Shown here in pieces: positions 60,758-64,000 of a stretch of 64,000 nt of DNA (position 1 is the stretch's first letter; each line of letters begins with the position of its first letter). The stretch covers positions 7,998,001 through 8,062,000 of the forward strand of contig NC_059546.1 of the NCBI RefSeq assembly GCF_905220415.1, read 5' to 3'. The position numbers were made by a program, and so were the translations under genes. The notes beneath the pieces were generated by a model. That model made no database searches and had not been told where the DNA came from. It saw nothing but the letters and a program-made list of their open reading frames with translations. This DNA comes from Colias croceus (Eukaryota; Arthropoda; Insecta; Lepidoptera; Pieridae).

Positions 60758-63685
60758 ATGAAAAAAAGTCATAAAAGAAACAAGTATACACAGCGGCAGC
60801 ACTTCCTCTCGCTTAATGTGCACCTTTTTAATATCCGAGGTCTGCACTCTAATATCCTATCAGTCCACCATCACCTTGAGACAGAAAAGCCCCACTTGTT
60901 TTTCCTTACGGAGACGCAGATTAGATGTCCTGCAGATGCGTCATACCTCGGGTATCCTGGATACCTTCTTGAACATAAGTTCCTACCCAAAGCCGGTACC
61001 TGCGTGTATGTTCGCGATGATATCTGTGCTCAACGTCTTCCTTACCTTGAAGATCCAAACTTCTCCGTTCTTTGGCTTACAGTGGAAACTAAATTGGAAA
61101 AAATTATTTACGCCAGTGTTTACCGGTCGCACAGCGGTGATGTGGAGACTACTAGGCTCTTTAACTATCTGAGTGAGTCGATAGACGAGGCCCAATTCCG
61201 GTTTCCCAGCGCTCAAATCGTCGTTTTAGGGGACTTTAATGCTTGCCACAGCTAATAGTTATTCCCCTTTTTGAAGACAGATTACGCTGGGAGAGAGGCA
61301 TTTAACTTCGCAACTTCTTATAACCTCTCCCAGTTGGTCAAAGAGGCAACTCGTATACCGGACATTGTAGGCCATACAGCTAACTGCTTGGATCTGTTAC
61401 TTACTACTGACCCAGACCGCTATACGGTAGAGGTTTCCGCTCCGCTCGGTACCTCCGACCACTGTGTGGTAAAAACTGTCTCATCTTACTCTCCTCCAGA
61501 CTTCACAACTAAGGGTAAGAGACGAGTTTGGAGATACAAATTAGCGGACTGGGATGAAATGCGTAACTTTTTCTCCTCCTATCCTTGGCGGCAGGTTTGT
61601 TTTACTTCCAATGATCCCTCAAACTGTGCAAATAGTGTCACTGATGTTATTCGTCAAGGTATGGAGTTTTTCATCCCCTTTTATGACGTTAACATCGATG
61701 CCAAAGCTCGACCCTGGTTCAATGCTGAATGTGCCGCAGCTGAAAAGAGTAAGCAAACTGCATATCGTGCCTGGGTCGATGCGCGAATTCATGAAGCCTC
61801 AGATTTAGGTGAAAAAAATAAAGCATTTAACAAAGCCGCCAAGTCATGCAAAAAATCACTCAGAAAGGCAAGGTTTCAACACATTCGCCGTATTGGAAAC
61901 AAACTCTCATCTTATCCTGCTGGTAGTAAGGCTTTTTGGTCGCTTGCGAAAGTAGTTGAGTCAAACTTTTCCCGTTCCTCACTCCCACCACTGTTGAGAC
62001 CAGATGGATCACTTGCTCATACTGCTAAAGAGAAAGCTGACACATTTGCTACGCTCTTTGCTGATAATTCACGTCTTGATTCCTCGAATATGACACCTCC
62101 CTCAATTCCTCACTGTGGCTCAGATATGCCTGCTATACGAATTAGGCAAAAGGATGTTTTGAATGTTATGCGTGGCCTTGACGTGAACAAAGCAAGTGGA
62201 CCGGATGGTATTCCAGCAGTGGTCCTAAGGGCGTGCGCACCTGAATTATCTCCTATTTTAACGCGCTTATTTCGGCTGTCTCTTGAATCAGGAAAAGTTC
62301 CTAAGTCCTGGAAGCTTGCAAACGTGCAACCTGTGCCTAAAAAAGGCAGCCGTGCAGACCCCACAAACTATCGACCGATATCAATAACTTCCATACTCTG
62401 CAAGATTATGGAGCGTGTATTGAATTATCGGCTCCTCGCGTACCTTGAGATCAATGACGTTCTTAATGACCGGCAATACGGCTTTCGAAGGAACAGGTCG
62501 ACTGGCGACCTCTTGGTTCACGCTACACATATTTGGGGAGAAGCCATCGAAAATGACGGGGAGGCACTTGCTGTCTCCCTTGATATATCGAAGGCTTTCG
62601 ATAAAGTCTGGCACGCTGGCCTCTTAAGTAAGCTTCCTTCATACGGAATACCCCCTGCCCTCTGCACTTGGATAGCCGACTTCCTGAGTGAGCGATACAT
62701 CCAAGTGGTTATCGACGGATGCATGTCTGATCCCCTGGATATAAACGCGGGTGTTCCTCAGGGGTCTGTTCTTTCTGCAACGCTTTTCTTACTGCATATT
62801 AATGATATGCTTGGGCCTAACATTTTTGGGTACGCTGACGACAGTACCGTTGTTGAAAGATACCTATCTAGTGCAGCAGCGACTAAGGATTCGATAACGT
62901 CTGAAAGAAGTGCGATGATTCAGCGCTTAAACAACACATTACAGGTTATATCAGAGTGGGGTGATGCTAACCTAGTAAAATTCAATGCGTCCAAAACACA
63001 AGCTTGCTTATTTACAGCGAAAAAGAGTTCACTCCATCTTACTCCAACTTTTCGCGGTGTGCCGATTGAAGTGTCCAACAGTCTGCAGTTGCTTGGTGTC
63101 ACAGTATCATCGGACCTCAACTTCAAGCAGTTCATCGAATCAAAAGCGCAATTGGCTGCAAAAAAGCTCGGCATTTTGGCTAAAGTAAGACGATATTTCA
63201 CACCAGACCAACTTCTCAGATTATACCAAGCTCAAGTGCGGTCGTGTGTCGAGTACTGCAGTCATATATGGGCTGGTGCTGCCAAAACTCATCTAGGGGC
63301 CCTAGATTCGATGGAAAAGCGCGCGATAAAACTTATAGGAGATCCAAGTTTGCTAAAGAAGAAGCTCCTTACTCTTGAGCATCGAAGAAAAATAGCTTGC
63401 CTATCGGTCTTCTATAGGCTTCACTTCGGCGAATGCGGATCCGAGTTGCACAGCCTTGTACCGCCTTCTCCTTTCCACTTTAGAACTTCGCGACGAACGG
63501 CCGGTTTCCACCCCTTCATGGTTGAAATCCCTCGAGTGCGCACCAAGCGTTATCAGAACACTTTTCTGATCAGAACTGCGAAGGAGTGGAATTCCCTTCC
63601 TCCTACTGTGTTTCCCAATGAGTACAATTTGGATTTATTTAAGAAAAAAGTGAATAGGCTATACCTCTCTGATCAGGCATGCTAA
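60758..63685 (+). pseudogene. LINE endonuclease/reverse transcriptase, disrupted
   Basis: A single reading frame of about 975 codons from ATG 60758, interrupted by two adjacent stops, TAA TAG (61253-61258), inside the endonuclease domain. Before the break are N-I-R-G-L, the catalytic-type T-E-T-Q and L-G-D-F-N. After it are T-S-D-H-C of the endonuclease end, then reverse transcriptase motifs: NKASGPDG, NYRPIS, GFRRNRST, SLDISKAFD, GVPQGSVLS and the catalytic YADD, then LVKFNASKTQ and LLGVTVS. The C-terminal region has the long tail usual for this group. Type: an APE endonuclease LINE of the Jockey/CR1/L2 supergroup; I cannot place the clade further. ORF1 is absent, so the copy is 5'-truncated. 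The reverse transcriptase part is intact but would not be made as one protein. Confidence 0.9.
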
Positions 63686-63771
63686 CCGAGTGGACCGCAT
63701 CTGCGCTTAACATCAGGCGAGATCGCGGTCAAATGCCTGAACAGTCTTTGAATAAAAAAAATAAAAAAAAA
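63686..63771 (+). mobile_element. LINE 3' UTR and A-rich tail
   Basis: Follows the stop directly: ACATCAGGCGAGATCGCGGT, then TTGAATAAAAAAAATAAAAAAAA. The tail marks the 3' end of the insertion. No matching target duplication was found at the 5' side. Confidence 0.75.
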
Positions 63772-64000
63772 TACCTAGACCTTATTTACAGCTTGCGCCG
63801 CAGTATTATGCCTTGTTAAATATATTTTACTTGTGACCATAACATAATATCATTAGTTAATAATATTAAAAATCTCACACATCAACAGTATTTTCAAATC
63901 CCCGCTGACGGAACCGGGTTCTGTCGAAGTTAAACTACCGTGAGATATATCAGTGACCTGTCAGATACCTGGTTATTGATAGACTCAGGGGATTAACCCT
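63772..64000. other. Right edge of window, unassigned
   Basis: Short flank after the LINE. The last 100 bases are GC-richer and may begin another repeat cut by the window edge. Confidence 0.35.

Overview
The window is AT-rich, intron- or intergenic-like DNA from an insect, most probably a moth or butterfly. The evidence is the repeat content: a CsRn1/Kabuki-type Ty3/gypsy element, a tRNA-derived SINE with a TTTC tail, several short interspersed families of a kind common in lepidopteran genomes (one rich in CCGCCCGCGG, one bounded by AACCGACTTC), and a LINE whose protein resembles multicopy lepidopteran LINEs. Family recognition is from memory and was not checked by search. I found no intact host gene. 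The only host-type coding signal is a short exon-like piece resembling the start of a THAP zinc finger (30716-30795).

Layout. 475-5881: a complete LTR retrotransposon on the minus strand, with LTRs identical by eye, a 5-bp target duplication, a tRNA-Trp primer site, a polypurine tract and open gag and pol. 7219-8443: a non-autonomous element with an 8-bp duplication (hAT-like) carrying about 49 units of a 12-bp tandem repeat. 8.4-31.5 kb: mostly featureless AT-rich DNA with TIR elements (11306-11514, 21040-21289), a complete SINE (24465-25045), an eroded SINE (about 28343-28560), three plus-strand copies of one short interspersed family, and the THAP-like exon. 31.5-34.86 kb: a GC- and CpG-rich composite of three tandem arrays (units of 190, about 116 and about 262 bp) with recurring perfect hairpins. 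34.9-60.7 kb: AT-rich DNA with more interspersed repeats, MITEs at 41897-42034 and 54993-55502, two AACCGACTTC elements and a 288-bp near-perfect palindrome. 60758-63771: a 5'-truncated LINE whose endonuclease region carries two consecutive stop codons.

How it works together: the window is a record of mobile-element activity. The gypsy element looks young and possibly competent. The SINE needs a LINE partner in trans; the LINE here is broken and nothing shows it was that partner. The TIR elements are non-autonomous and depend on transposases encoded elsewhere. The composite array at 31.7-34.9 kb is the least explained structure.
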